From: Acinetobacter beijerinckii CIP 110307
GTDB lineage: Bacteria > Pseudomonadota > Gammaproteobacteria > Pseudomonadales > Moraxellaceae
DNA length: 64,000 bases
Reading direction: 5' to 3'
NCBI RefSeq assembly: GCF_000369005.1
Contig: NZ_KB849765.1
Span: 1,021,881 to 1,085,880 of the forward strand
A model generated the notes under the pieces. It made no database searches and was not told where the DNA came from. It was given only the letters and a program-made list of their open reading frames with translations. Positions 1-10,974 of this stretch are shown here, piece by piece. A program made the position numbers and the translations under genes. How positions within the stretch are numbered: position 1 is the stretch's first letter; each line of letters begins with the position of its first letter.

Positions 1-1
1 A

Positions 2-1150
2 TTTGCTTGGGCTGCACCTTTTATGGATGGAATTGAAACATTCTTTGGGTGGCTGGGTGAAACCTTGGGTGAGCACATAAGCCAACCTTTACTTCAAAGT
101 TTAGTTGTTGATGGAATCATTGCAGGTGCTGGCGGTGTTGTGGTGTTCTTGCCACAAATTTTGATTCTGTTTTTCTTTATCTTGGTTTTAGAAGAATCAG
201 GCTATTTACCTCGCGCAGCGTTTTTGCTTGATAAGTTGATGTTTAAAGCGGGTTTGAGTGGACGTGCTTTTATCCCTTTACTCTCAAGTTTTGCATGTGC
301 AATCCCCGGTATTATGGCAACACGTAGTATTAGTGATCACCGTGATCGTTTCACCACGATTATGGTTGCACCGCTGATGACATGTTCGGCACGTTTGCCT
401 GTATATGCTTTGCTGATAGCCGCATTTATTCCGACTCAAACAGTGTGGGGTATTTTTAATTTGCAAGGTTTAGTTTTATTTGGATTATACATGGCGGGAA
501 TTGTTAGTGCGCTATGTGTGTCTATGGTGATGAAATTTCTGCAAAAAGATAAATCACAGCATGCGCTATTACTCGAGCTACCAAGTTACCGTATTCCAGA
601 TTTGAGAAGTGTTGGGATTGGCTTACTGGATCGCGCCAAAATATTCTTAAAGCGCGTGGGTGGTATCATTTTCGCACTTTCAATTTTACTTTGGTTCTTA
701 TGTACTTTTCCTCAAGCGCCAGATGGAGCAACTCAACCTGCAATTGATTACAGTTTCGCAGGTATGTTAGGCCATTTATTACAACCTATTTTTGCACCTG
801 TTGGTTTTAACTGGCAGATCGTGGTTGCACTGATTCCTGCAATGGCGGCGCGTGAAGTGGTGGTTGCTGCATTGGGTACTGTATATGCATTATCTGGTGC
901 AGATGATGATGCGGTCGCTCAAGGTTTATCACACTTAATTAGTGCGGATGGAACAGGCTGGTCGCTTGCAACTGGATTATCACTCTTGGTGTGGTTTATC
1001 TATGCGCCGCATTGTTTGGCAACATTGGCAACGGTTCGCCGTGAAACAGGCTCATGGAAACACGTCGCAGTCATGACAGCTTATTTGTTTGGCTTAGCTT
1101 ATTTAATGTCTTTCTTTACCTATCAAATTGCATCACGCATTTGGGGGTAA
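2..1150 (+). CDS. feoB: Ferrous iron transport protein B, C-terminal part (5' end outside window)
   Basis: Membrane permease half of FeoB, the inner-membrane Fe(II) importer. The reading frame is open from base 2, so the N-terminal GTPase domain lies upstream of the window and only about 382 residues are visible. What is seen is a polytopic protein with two Gate-type segments: one around the GRAFIPLLSSFACAIPG motif near the start and a second around IPAMAAREVVVAALGT near residue 285. Both are typical of FeoB, where they form the pore. The first ATG in the window (base 23) is internal, not a start. A small Cys-rich membrane protein follows 55 bases downstream, as is common in feo operons. Regulation (Fur/Fnr) cannot be judged because the promoter is outside. 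Confidence 0.93.
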   Translation, partial: FAWAAPFMDGIETFFGWLGETLGEHISQPLLQSLVVDGIIAGAGGVVVFLPQILILFFFILVLEESGYLPRAAFLLDKLMFKAGLSGRAFIPLLSSFACAIPGIMATRSISDHRDRFTTIMVAPLMTCSARLPVYALLIAAFIPTQTVWGIFNLQGLVLFGLYMAGIVSALCVSMVMKFLQKDKSQHALLLELPSYRIPDLRSVGIGLLDRAKIFLKRVGGIIFALSILLWFLCTFPQAPDGATQPAIDYSFAGMLGHLLQPIFAPVGFNWQIVVALIPAMAAREVVVAALGTVYALSGADDDAVAQGLSHLISADGTGWSLATGLSLLVWFIYAPHCLATLATVRRETGSWKHVAVMTAYLFGLAYLMSFFTYQIASRIWG

Positions 1151-1164
1151 TGAAATCTCACTTA

Positions 1165-1189
1165 TACCTTCCTTCAAGTAAGGAAGGTA
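1165..1189 (+). other. Intergenic hairpin in the feo operon
   Basis: A perfect 10-bp inverted repeat (TACCTTCCTT / AAGGAAGGTA) with a 5-base loop lies between the feoB stop and the next start codon. No T-tract follows, so it is not a standard terminator. A role in mRNA processing or stability between feoB and the small downstream gene is inference. Confidence 0.5.
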
Positions 1190-1205
1190 ATTATTGGAGA
1201 GGCTT

Positions 1206-1457
1206 ATGTTTGAGTACTTAATTATTGCTGTATTGGTGCTATGGAGTGCTATTGTTGTTTTTAAAAAAGTATTTCCTAAAACTGCAAGTTCAGCATCTCT
1301 AGCGGTCTCGAATTTTTGTCAGCGTTTAGGTTGGCAACGTTTGGCAGTCTGGTCTAAACCTAAAATAATAGTCGGTTGTGGCGGGGGCTGTGGTTGTTCA
1401 ACAGATGAAGCTGAAAGTAAAAAAGCAGAGTCTATACAAGCGGTTAAATGGCGTTAA
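1206..1457 (+). CDS. Small Cys-rich membrane protein of the feo operon
   Basis: An 83-residue protein with one N-terminal membrane helix (about residues 3-20) and a C-terminal glycine/cysteine cluster, VGCGGGCGCS, near residue 60. Small FeoB-associated proteins with Cys clusters occur after feoB in many gamma-proteobacteria. Position and the Cys motif suggest a role in Fe(II) transport, perhaps metal binding or stabilising FeoB, but this is inference. The start was set at ATG 1206, which follows GGAGAGG; a TTG 12 bases earlier lies inside that ribosome-binding region and is unlikely. It is not the winged-helix FeoC: it is too hydrophobic. Confidence 0.8.
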   Translation: MFEYLIIAVLVLWSAIVVFKKVFPKTASSASLAVSNFCQRLGWQRLAVWSKPKIIVGCGGGCGCSTDEAESKKAESIQAVKWR

Positions 1458-1464
1458 AAAATAG

Positions 1465-1499
1465 CAATCGCCTATATTTATTAATGATATAGGCGATTG
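1465..1499. terminator. Strong hairpin after the feo operon
   Basis: A perfect 13-bp stem (CAATCGCCTATAT / ATATAGGCGATTG) with a 9-base loop follows the Cys-rich gene. It is preceded by an A-tract (1456-1460) but followed only by TTG, so it may terminate weakly on the plus strand. Confidence 0.5.
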
Positions 1500-1509
1500 T
1501 TGAAAGAAA

Positions 1510-1809
1510 ATGATAAAAATGAATCAAATTCAAAAGATTGAAGAAAAACCGTTAAGCCTTAAGCATAAAATCATTCTGATTGGGTTTATGATCTTGGTTA
1601 CGATAATCTTTCTACTCGGATTGAAGGATGAACCAACACCTTATCGAGCTGGATTGAATTGGCTAGGTACAATTTTTTGTTTCATCTATTTATGGTTACG
1701 ACCTGAAGCTATTGCGCTAAAGATAAAGGGAATCCAACCGAAGAAAATTGACCGATTGATGTATTTGGCATTAGCTTTGTGGGTGATTGCATTGTTTACT
1801 TCATTCTGA
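1510..1809 (+). CDS. Small hypothetical membrane protein
   Basis: A 99-residue protein I do not recognise. After a charged N-terminus (residues 1-20) it shows three hydrophobic segments (about 22-38, 49-63 and 82-98) with a basic Lys-rich stretch between the last two. This is consistent with a small inner-membrane protein with a cytoplasmic N-terminus. ATG 1510 and ATG 1519 are both possible starts; GAAAGAAA just upstream favours either weakly. It lies 10 bases after the feo hairpin and before murD, in the same direction. No function is proposed. Confidence 0.6.
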   Translation: MIKMNQIQKIEEKPLSLKHKIILIGFMILVTIIFLLGLKDEPTPYRAGLNWLGTIFCFIYLWLRPEAIALKIKGIQPKKIDRLMYLALALWVIALFTSF

Positions 1810-1900
1810 TTCAGCTATTCGATTTAGCTTTTACGCACTGACACAAAAAAGCATGAATAAAACTAAAACTGAAAAAGCATTTAAAACAGTAAAGTGCTAA

Positions 1901-3298
<1,398 letters not shown>

Positions 3299-3308
3299 GA
3301 ATAGAATT

Positions 3309-4502
3309 ATGGCTGATTTAGCCCAAAACATGACCCAAAAGATTTCGCAGATAGTGAATCGTTTGCCGAAATTTCCTGCGGAATTGACAGCACGAAATAT
3401 TCTTATTTTTTGTGTGATTTCTTTATTATGTTTCGGTTCAGTGATGGTTGCATCGGCTTCAATGCCTTACGCTGAATATATTCATGAAAATCCTTTTTAT
3501 TTTGTGATTCGTCATGGGATTTCGATTGTTGTTGCAGCAGTGGTCGCTTTTTTAACCTATCGTATCTCATTGAATCTTTGGTTTAAAAATGCATTTCCTT
3601 TGTGGCTTGTGACCATGGTGCTATTGCTCGCTGTTTTGGTGGTTGGTTCAGAAGTCAATGGTGCACATCGTTGGATTAAAGTCGGTGGTTTTACGTTACA
3701 GCCAACAGAGATTGCCAAAATCGTGATGGCAATTTTTACCGCAGACTATGTTGTACGCCGTGCAAAAGAAGTTAGAACGCATTGGAAAGGTTTGTTGCGA
3801 CTGAGTGGTGTTATGGCGCTCACTGTCGGTTTTATTGTGGCAGAGCCTGACTTAGGTGCAACAGTCGTTATTGTTTTGATGATGGTTGGAGTGTTCTTTT
3901 TGGCAGGCGCACCCGCAACTCAGTTCTTAATTATGTTAGGGGCAATTCTTGCAGGGATTACCGCACTGATTTTATTTGAACCATTCCGTTTTCAACGTTT
4001 AATTTCATTTACCAATCCTTGGGCAGATCCATTAGGTGTCGGTTATCAGTTATCGAATGCATTGATGGCCTTTGGACGAGGAGAGTGGATTGGAACAGGT
4101 TTGGGGCATAGTGTCCAAAAACTTTCTTATCTTCCAGAAGCACATACAGACTTTATGCTCGCCGTTCTTGGTGAAGAATTTGGTTTTGTTGGTGTGACGT
4201 TGGTCATGATTCTCTCATTCACGATGTTGGCTTGCTGTATTCGTATTGGGCATCGTGCTTTGCAGCATAATTATTTAAGAGCAGGGTACTTAGCTTACGG
4301 TATTAGTATTATCTTCTTGCTGCAAATCTTAGTAAATGCAGGGATGAATATGGGCTTACTACCAACTAAAGGTTTGACCTTACCATTTATTAGTTATGGC
4401 GGTTCATCGTTAATGATGTGTGCGGCAATGATTAGTTTAATTCTGAAAATTGATGCATCTACACAAGAGTTGAATCCTGTGAAAGAAGAGTCAAATTTCT
4501 AA
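3309..4502 (+). CDS. ftsW: Peptidoglycan glycosyltransferase / division protein FtsW
   Basis: A SEDS-family integral membrane protein that polymerises lipid II at the division septum together with its cognate class B penicillin-binding protein. The 397-residue product has about ten membrane segments. It also shows family motifs: GAHRWIKVGGFTLQPTE in the middle, then AHTDFMLAVLGEEFGFVG, and near the end MGLLPTKGLTLPFISYGGSS. ATG 3309 was chosen because AGGA lies ahead of it at the right distance; the ATG-initiated frame from 3282 would overlap murD. It forms a two-gene unit with murD and is closed by a strong bidirectional terminator. Confidence 0.95.
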   Translation: MADLAQNMTQKISQIVNRLPKFPAELTARNILIFCVISLLCFGSVMVASASMPYAEYIHENPFYFVIRHGISIVVAAVVAFLTYRISLNLWFKNAFPLWLVTMVLLLAVLVVGSEVNGAHRWIKVGGFTLQPTEIAKIVMAIFTADYVVRRAKEVRTHWKGLLRLSGVMALTVGFIVAEPDLGATVVIVLMMVGVFFLAGAPATQFLIMLGAILAGITALILFEPFRFQRLISFTNPWADPLGVGYQLSNALMAFGRGEWIGTGLGHSVQKLSYLPEAHTDFMLAVLGEEFGFVGVTLVMILSFTMLACCIRIGHRALQHNYLRAGYLAYGISIIFLLQILVNAGMNMGLLPTKGLTLPFISYGGSSLMMCAAMISLILKIDASTQELNPVKEESNF

Positions 4503-4516
4503 CGATTTTCTGATTG

Positions 4517-4548
4517 AAAAGCCCTGACGATGCTCAGGGCTTTTTTTT
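4517..4548. terminator. Bidirectional terminator between ftsW and gluQRS
   Basis: Stem GCCCTGA / TCAGGGC with flanking AAAA on the left and eight T on the right, so it can serve ftsW (plus) and gluQRS (minus), which converge here. Confidence 0.9.
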
Positions 4549-4550
4549 GC

Positions 4551-5468
4551 TTATAAAAAAGTAGCTGTGAGATGAATCCCTTTTGGAATTAAGTCCACAT
4601 CCCATTGCTGTACAACTTGTTGTAGCATAACTCTAGGCTGATCAAGTTCAACGAATGGCTGTCCTAGCGCTAATATCGCTTGCTGTAGGAGTTCTGGAGC
4701 TCTGTGAATATCCAAGGCTTGTGCCAAATTCTGTTTCGATAGTTTTTGCCCTTGATCGTTCATCGCAAGCGGTAAATGCATATAGTTTAAATTCGGATAA
4801 TTCAGCAAAGAACCCAACCAAATCTGTCGCGCTGTATTATCCAATAAATCTGCGCCACGAACGACATGAGTGATGTTTTGTAGATAATCATCTACTACAA
4901 CAGCCAATTGATAACTAATGATTCCATCACGACGTTTGAGAGCGAAATCGCCAAGATCATGCTTGAGGTTTGAGCATTGCTGACCCTGTAAGCGATCGTC
5001 AAAACAAATCAATTGATCGGCAACTTTTAAACGAATCGCTTGCTCAGCAAAATCAAGATTTAGATCACGACAAGTGCCTGCATAAATATGATTAGAACCG
5101 AGTATTTTTCGAGTACATTGACATGCATAGATTGCGTTAGCATTTTTTAATTGTTCTAACACATGCTCATAAAGACCTAAATGATCTTTTTGGAAGATAA
5201 TCTCAGCATCAGGTTCAAATTGAAAGGCATCAATACAGCTAAGAATGTGATTTTTGCTATCAGGATAGATGCGAGGAATATCTGTATCTTCAATACGAAC
5301 CAGCCATTTACCCCGATTGGCTTTGGCATCGCAATAACTAGCAACTGCGGTGAGCAGGGAGCCAAAATGCAATGGGCCGGTTGGCGATGGTGCAAACCGA
5401 CCCACATATGAGCGGAGATTAAGTAAAGCATCGCTTTGCTTAACTTCATGGCTCAACACGGTTTTCAA
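4551..5468 (-). CDS. gluQRS: Glutamyl-Q tRNA(Asp) synthetase
   Basis: A truncated paralogue of glutamyl-tRNA synthetase that attaches glutamate to queuosine at the wobble position of tRNA(Asp). Seen: the class I signature region GRFAPSPTGPLHFGSL (HFGS in place of HIGH), the KLSKQ loop equivalent to KMSKS, and a zinc-site pattern CQC plus a downstream Cys (YAGTC). It lacks an anticodon-binding domain, as expected at about 300 residues. It lies 2 bases after the dksA stop, the arrangement known from many proteobacteria. The start is uncertain: no in-frame ATG exists before the conserved core. TTG 5468, GTG 5459 or TTG 5456 are the candidates, all with weak ribosome sites, suggesting coupling to dksA. 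Confidence 0.93.
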   Translation of the reverse strand: MKTVLSHEVKQSDALLNLRSYVGRFAPSPTGPLHFGSLLTAVASYCDAKANRGKWLVRIEDTDIPRIYPDSKNHILSCIDAFQFEPDAEIIFQKDHLGLYEHVLEQLKNANAIYACQCTRKILGSNHIYAGTCRDLNLDFAEQAIRLKVADQLICFDDRLQGQQCSNLKHDLGDFALKRRDGIISYQLAVVVDDYLQNITHVVRGADLLDNTARQIWLGSLLNYPNLNYMHLPLAMNDQGQKLSKQNLAQALDIHRAPELLQQAILALGQPFVELDQPRVMLQQVVQQWDVDLIPKGIHLTATFL

Positions 5469-5470
5469 AA

Positions 5471-6004
5471 TTAACCGTTGTTTTGCTTTTCTTTGATTTC
5501 AGCCAAAGTTTTGCAATCAATACATTGAGTTGCTGTTGGACGTGCTTCTAAACGACGTAAACCGATTTCAATACCGCAAGTTTCGCAGTAACCGTAATCT
5601 TCACTTTGAATTGCTTCAAGAGATTGTTCGATTTTACGAATGAGTTTGCGTTCACGGTCACGCGTACGTAATTCAATCGCAAACTCTTCTTCTTGAGTTG
5701 CACGGTCATTGACATCAGGAAGCGCAGTTGATTCATCTTGCATTGTATTCAAGGTACGATCAACTTCTGACATTAACTCGGCTTTCCATGCATTTAAGAT
5801 TTGGCGGAAATGCTCAAGTTGCCCTTCAGACATGTATTCTTCATTTTTTTTCGGCTGATATGGTGCAATCCCAAATAAGCTTGCAGTGGTTCCACCTTCT
5901 GAAGCTTTCGGTTTGGTTTTACGCACACGTTTTACAGGCGCTTTTTGGTCGTCAATCACTTCTGTATTTTCGTCCAAGACTTGATTTTGGTTGTCATTCG
6001 CCAT
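5471..6004 (-). CDS. dksA: RNA polymerase-binding transcription factor DksA
   Basis: Binds the secondary channel of RNA polymerase and, with ppGpp, represses rRNA/ribosomal promoters and activates amino-acid genes. Seen: the coiled-coil tip with the acidic pair in LPDVNDRATQEEEF, and a C-terminal four-Cys zinc finger (CETC ... CIDC). The 177-residue product carries a Lys/Arg- and acid-rich N-terminal extension compared with the 151-residue E. coli protein. ATG 6004 was chosen because GAGGA lies 10 bases upstream; the ATG at 6013 overlaps that site. It is followed immediately by gluQRS. Confidence 0.95.
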   Translation of the reverse strand: MANDNQNQVLDENTEVIDDQKAPVKRVRKTKPKASEGGTTASLFGIAPYQPKKNEEYMSEGQLEHFRQILNAWKAELMSEVDRTLNTMQDESTALPDVNDRATQEEEFAIELRTRDRERKLIRKIEQSLEAIQSEDYGYCETCGIEIGLRRLEARPTATQCIDCKTLAEIKEKQNNG

Positions 6005-6033
6005 ATAGGGCATTCCTCATCTTACACGTACTA

Positions 6034-6063
6034 TCTATACGCAAAAAATATGGTGATATGCAA
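6034..6063 (-). promoter_or_regulatory. Candidate dksA promoter
   Basis: On the minus strand TTGCAT (6058-6063) and TATAGA (6034-6039) are separated by 18 bases, about 30 bases upstream of the dksA start. Sequence match only. Confidence 0.4.
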
Positions 6064-6193
6064 GTGTTTTTATAGAAACCTAAGATGGTTTTTCCCATCA
6101 AGGGTCGCCATCATATAGACTTTTTGGACAAGATGGTAGTCATTCCCGCCCAGATTTTGTGAGAAATCGTCAATGTAATTTGTAATTAAAAAT

Positions 6194-7009
6194 TTAGTCA
6201 TAACCTAGAACTTCAGAGCTACTCAATCTTTGCGAGCTAGAAAGCCGATAAACTTGTGTTTCTAACTCGCCATTGGCTTTAAGGCGAATATAGCGATAGC
6301 CTGGATGTTCTTCATCTAATGCGAATTTATCGCTTTTCGGCTTAAATTGGATACAGGTTGATGGTGTTGATAAAAATTCGACACCCTGCCAACTATGAAT
6401 AGAGTCTTGATGTACATGACCGCAGACAATAGCTTTGACATTATGAAATGACTGAATAGTCTCTAATAAATCAGAAGAGTTCTTTAATTTATGCTGATCA
6501 ATCCACGCGGATTGCATTGCAAATGGATGATGATGGCAAGCAATGATGACATGCCGATCTGATAATCGAGTGAGTTGCTCGGTTAAATACTGCAACTGTG
6601 CCTCAGTAATTTTCCCATCAATCCGTTGTGGTTGGGCGCTATTTAATAAAATGATACACCAAGCACCTAACTCGACGACTGTAGGTTGAGTAGGATCGAC
6701 TTCATGGAATGGGAAATGAGTAACATCATCATGGTTCCCTGGAGTATGAAAAAAGGGAATACCTAGACTTTTCATATATTGTAAATAGCGTTGATACGTC
6801 ACAGGTGTTGGATTTTGTGCCAAATCGCCTGTATGTACTATTAAGTCAACTTCAGGGTGCTGTTGGCGCATCAAGTCGATTACGGCATGAAAACTTTGCT
6901 CAGGTTGCATCCCGACAAATTCTAAATGCGGATACTCTAATAAGTGTGTATCAGTAATCTGTATCATCACAAAATCTTTTTGTGATAATGATGAGACTTG
7001 GAACGTCAC
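6194..7009 (-). CDS. cpdA: 3',5'-cyclic AMP phosphodiesterase
   Basis: Calcineurin-like metallophosphoesterase that hydrolyses cAMP to AMP and so tunes cAMP receptor signalling. Metal-binding motifs appear in the family order: DTH (ITDTHLL, about residue 20), GDL, GNHDD, HHHP and GHVHQD. Its 271 residues match CpdA. The start is GTG 7009, preceded by AAGGGG at a good distance; an internal ATG at 6967 would remove only 14 residues. It lies 25 bases downstream of nudF in the same direction. The nudF-cpdA pairing is common in gamma-proteobacteria and supports the call. Confidence 0.92.
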   Translation of the reverse strand: MTFQVSSLSQKDFVMIQITDTHLLEYPHLEFVGMQPEQSFHAVIDLMRQQHPEVDLIVHTGDLAQNPTPVTYQRYLQYMKSLGIPFFHTPGNHDDVTHFPFHEVDPTQPTVVELGAWCIILLNSAQPQRIDGKITEAQLQYLTEQLTRLSDRHVIIACHHHPFAMQSAWIDQHKLKNSSDLLETIQSFHNVKAIVCGHVHQDSIHSWQGVEFLSTPSTCIQFKPKSDKFALDEEHPGYRYIRLKANGELETQVYRLSSSQRLSSSEVLGYD

Positions 7010-7034
7010 CTTCTTACCCCTTTTAGATTTATTA

Positions 7035-7643
7035 TCATTGTTGTATATGTTGAGCTAACCACTGTAATGCCATAATTACAGGTGCATTGCTCAAACGTCC
7101 ATTTTTTAAAAGTGTTGATAATTGGTCATAGTTGAATAAATGAAGTTGGATATTTTCCCCTTCATCAGGCATGCCAAAAATTCCACCTTCATTCGGTAAA
7201 TTTACTTCTGCTGTATATAGATGAAAAAATTCAGAACATGCACCAGCTGAGGGGTAGAAGCTAAATAAATGTTCGAGTTCAGTGATTTCACAACCAGATT
7301 CTTCTAAGCTTTCACGGCGGATACAGGTTTCAGGTGATTCATTTCCATCCAGTACACCTGCAATCACTTCGAGCTGCCAAGCAGACTCTGCATCGTTAAG
7401 TGCGCCAATACGAAATTGTTCAATTAAAGCAAATTTTTGTTTTTGATCGTTATAAAGTAAAACACCAGCAGCTTCAGGGCGATGTATTAATTCACGATGA
7501 ATCAGTGGCGAATAATCACTTCGATTGAATAATCGATGCTTAAGGCTCACTTTCTCAACTTGAATGAATCCTCGAAATAAAAACTCTCGAGATTCTATCG
7601 TAACGTCGGATGCTGAATAGCTGGCGTGGTCAAGAATAGTCAT
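7035..7643 (-). CDS. nudF: ADP-ribose pyrophosphatase (Nudix)
   Basis: Cytoplasmic Nudix hydrolase that splits ADP-ribose to AMP and ribose-5-phosphate. The Nudix box is clear: GVLDGNESPETCIRRESLEE followed by SG, matching GX5EX7REUXEEXGU. Length (about 202 residues) and the SAGACSEFFHLY segment after the box fit the ADP-ribose group. The start is ATG 7643 (a TTG two codons earlier is possible). No clear Shine-Dalgarno sequence is seen, and a perfect hairpin ends 9 bases upstream of the ATG. It is followed by cpdA and preceded, across the hairpin, by thiC on the same strand. Confidence 0.92.
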   Translation of the reverse strand: MTILDHASYSASDVTIESREFLFRGFIQVEKVSLKHRLFNRSDYSPLIHRELIHRPEAAGVLLYNDQKQKFALIEQFRIGALNDAESAWQLEVIAGVLDGNESPETCIRRESLEESGCEITELEHLFSFYPSAGACSEFFHLYTAEVNLPNEGGIFGMPDEGENIQLHLFNYDQLSTLLKNGRLSNAPVIMALQWLAQHIQQ

Positions 7644-7651
7644 CTGCAATC

Positions 7652-7678
7652 AGGATGAGATTGTACATATCTCATCCT
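7652..7678 (-). other. Hairpin just upstream of nudF
   Basis: Perfect 10-bp stem (AGGATGAGAT / ATCTCATCCT) with a 7-base loop, between the end of thiC and the nudF start. There is no T-tract, so a terminator role is doubtful. It occupies the place where a ribosome site would be expected. Confidence 0.5.
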
Positions 7679-7718
7679 AACCGAGAATGATTCACGGGAA
7701 AATCTTTTTTTAGTCGAT

Positions 7719-9644
<1,926 letters not shown>

Positions 9645-9709
9645 TCAAGCACGAGCAAAAACGATAGCGAATTTATCTCTTTGATAAATAAAGGCGAGGC
9701 TTTTGTTGG

Positions 9710-9816
9710 GCTTGATTCCTACGCAGGTGTTAACCTGATCAGGTTCAACGGTACTCATCTTTAAATCTTGCGATTAAGATAATCTCAGCAGTTTATTAAC
9801 TGCGCTCCGTCAAGCT
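9710..9816 (-). promoter_or_regulatory. TPP riboswitch (THI element)
   Basis: Reading the minus strand, the leader contains the conserved CTGAGAT core, then GAACCTGATCAGGTTAA, then ACCTGCGTAGGAA. These are the hallmark sequences of the thiamine pyrophosphate aptamer. The ends (AGCTTG and TCAAGC) pair to form P1. An internal arm, GCAGTT / AACTGC, forms the P3-type helix. About 95 bases separate it from the thiC ATG. A downstream hairpin (ATTTATC / GATAAAT) followed by T-rich sequence could be the expression platform. Confidence 0.93.
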
Positions 9817-9892
9817 AGGCGTTTAGACTAACAGATTTTTTTGATTTTGTTGTATCAAATAACATCATTCGATAATCAGTAAATACATGCTA

Positions 9893-9910
9893 TTGTCATA
9901 AAAGTTTCAT
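9893..9910 (+). promoter_or_regulatory. Candidate PHO box upstream of phoU
   Basis: TTGTCAT, four A, then GTTTCAT: two 7-base repeats 11 bases apart, matching 6/7 and 5/7 of the CTGTCAT half-site bound by PhoB. It lies 56 bases before the phoU start. TTTAAAT about 11 bases downstream could be the -10. By sequence match only. Confidence 0.45.
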
Positions 9911-9965
9911 CATTCCTATGTTTAAATCACCAATCATTTTTCCATGTGTCTAGTGGAGGCATACT

Positions 9966-10688
9966 GTGAGTCCAAGTAACCCTGTGTTAAGTCACCATAT
10001 TTCTTCACAATTTAATGAAGACTTACAAGATGTACATACCAAATTTATGACCATGGGAGGATTGGTAGAGCAGCAGGTTGCCAATGCAATCCATGCTTTA
10101 TTAGATACTGATGCAAATTTGGCCATTGATGTTCAGTTCAAAGATAACGTTGTCAATCAATATGAGCGAGATATAGATGAAGGTTTGACCTTGATTTTAG
10201 CTCGTCGTCACCCAGCGGCAATTGATCTACGTATGGTGATTGCGATGAGTAAAGCCAATACTGATCTTGAGCGTATTGGAGATGAAGCTGCAAAAATTGC
10301 TCGAATCGCGCAGAACTTGTGCGAAGAAGGCGAGTCACCTCGTGGTTACATGGAAACGCGTCATATTGGTAATCAGGTTCGTGTCATGATCCATGATGCT
10401 TTAGATGCGTTTGCGCGTTTAGATGTTGATCAGGCTTTAAAAGTTGTAATGGCAGACGTAGATATTGATCGTGAGTATCAATCAGCGACTCGTACCCTTA
10501 TGACCTATATGATTGAAGATCCACGCCATATTGCTCGCGTGATCAACGTGATGTGGGTGCTTCGTTCATTAGAGCGTATTGGTGATCATGCGCGTAATAT
10601 TTCTGAGCAAGTGATTTACATGGCAAAGGGTATGGATGTTCGACATACCAGTATTGAAGAGATTGAGCAAAAAATGAATCAAAAATAA
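9966..10688 (+). CDS. phoU: Phosphate signalling regulator PhoU
   Basis: Cytoplasmic negative regulator linking the Pst phosphate transporter to the PhoR/PhoB two-component system. The 240-residue protein shows the duplicated helical PhoU repeat. In the first repeat DLRMVIAMSKANTDLERIGD is diagnostic; in the second, ARVINVMWVLRSLERIGDHA. The start is GTG 9966, with GGAGG 7 bases upstream. In many bacteria phoU ends the pst operon; here it stands alone, with its own terminator and a PHO-box-like element upstream, so it may be regulated independently by PhoB. Confidence 0.95.
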   Translation: MSPSNPVLSHHISSQFNEDLQDVHTKFMTMGGLVEQQVANAIHALLDTDANLAIDVQFKDNVVNQYERDIDEGLTLILARRHPAAIDLRMVIAMSKANTDLERIGDEAAKIARIAQNLCEEGESPRGYMETRHIGNQVRVMIHDALDAFARLDVDQALKVVMADVDIDREYQSATRTLMTYMIEDPRHIARVINVMWVLRSLERIGDHARNISEQVIYMAKGMDVRHTSIEEIEQKMNQK

Positions 10689-10710
10689 ATTATTCAATTG
10701 ATCTCAGTTT

Positions 10711-10740
10711 AAACCGCAAAATTATTTTGCGGTTTTTTGA
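10711..10740 (+). terminator. phoU terminator
   Basis: An 11-bp perfect stem (AAACCGCAAAA / TTTTGCGGTTT) with loop TTA, ending in a run of T. Confidence 0.92.
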
Positions 10741-10750
10741 ATCCAAGAAT

Positions 10751-10785
10751 AAAAAAATCCCAGACTTCGGGGGAAAAGTCTGGGA
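10751..10785 (-). terminator. Minus-strand terminator with no adjacent ORF
   Basis: Stem TCCCAGACTT / AAGTCTGGGA with an 8-base loop. On the minus strand it is followed by seven T (A-run at 10751-10757). yggX already has its own terminator at 10924-10954, so this one would close a different transcript. Confidence 0.8.
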
Positions 10786-10923
10786 GAGAAATATCATGCA
10801 TTGTTGAGATATCAAACTATCTCTTTGTCCTTCTGCTTTCTAATATATGAGTAATCGCCAGAGCTGTCATGTAGACAAGTGTGTATACTCTGTAATGCTT
10901 TATTACTTGTGTAAATATCACGT
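10751..10923 (-). ncRNA. Possible small RNA gene (about 170 nt)
   Basis: The minus-strand segment between the yggX terminator and a second Rho-independent terminator has no convincing ORF. An independent terminator with no gene suggests a small RNA. TATACA on the minus strand could be a -10, but no good -35 is seen. No known RNA family was recognised. Low confidence. Confidence 0.22.
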
Positions 10924-10954
10924 AAAAAAAGAGCTGAAAACAGCTCTTTTTTTT
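10924..10954. terminator. yggX terminator (symmetrical)
   Basis: A 13-bp stem, seven A plus GAGCTG pairing with CAGCTC plus T-run, loop AAAA. It works in both directions by sequence; it lies 20 bases after yggX on the minus strand. Confidence 0.88.
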
Positions 10955-10974
10955 CAGGAATAGAGGAATATTTC

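Noticed and set aside
1194..1205. TTG start for the feo small protein
   Set aside because: It would place the start inside the GGAGAGG ribosome site of the better ATG at 1206.
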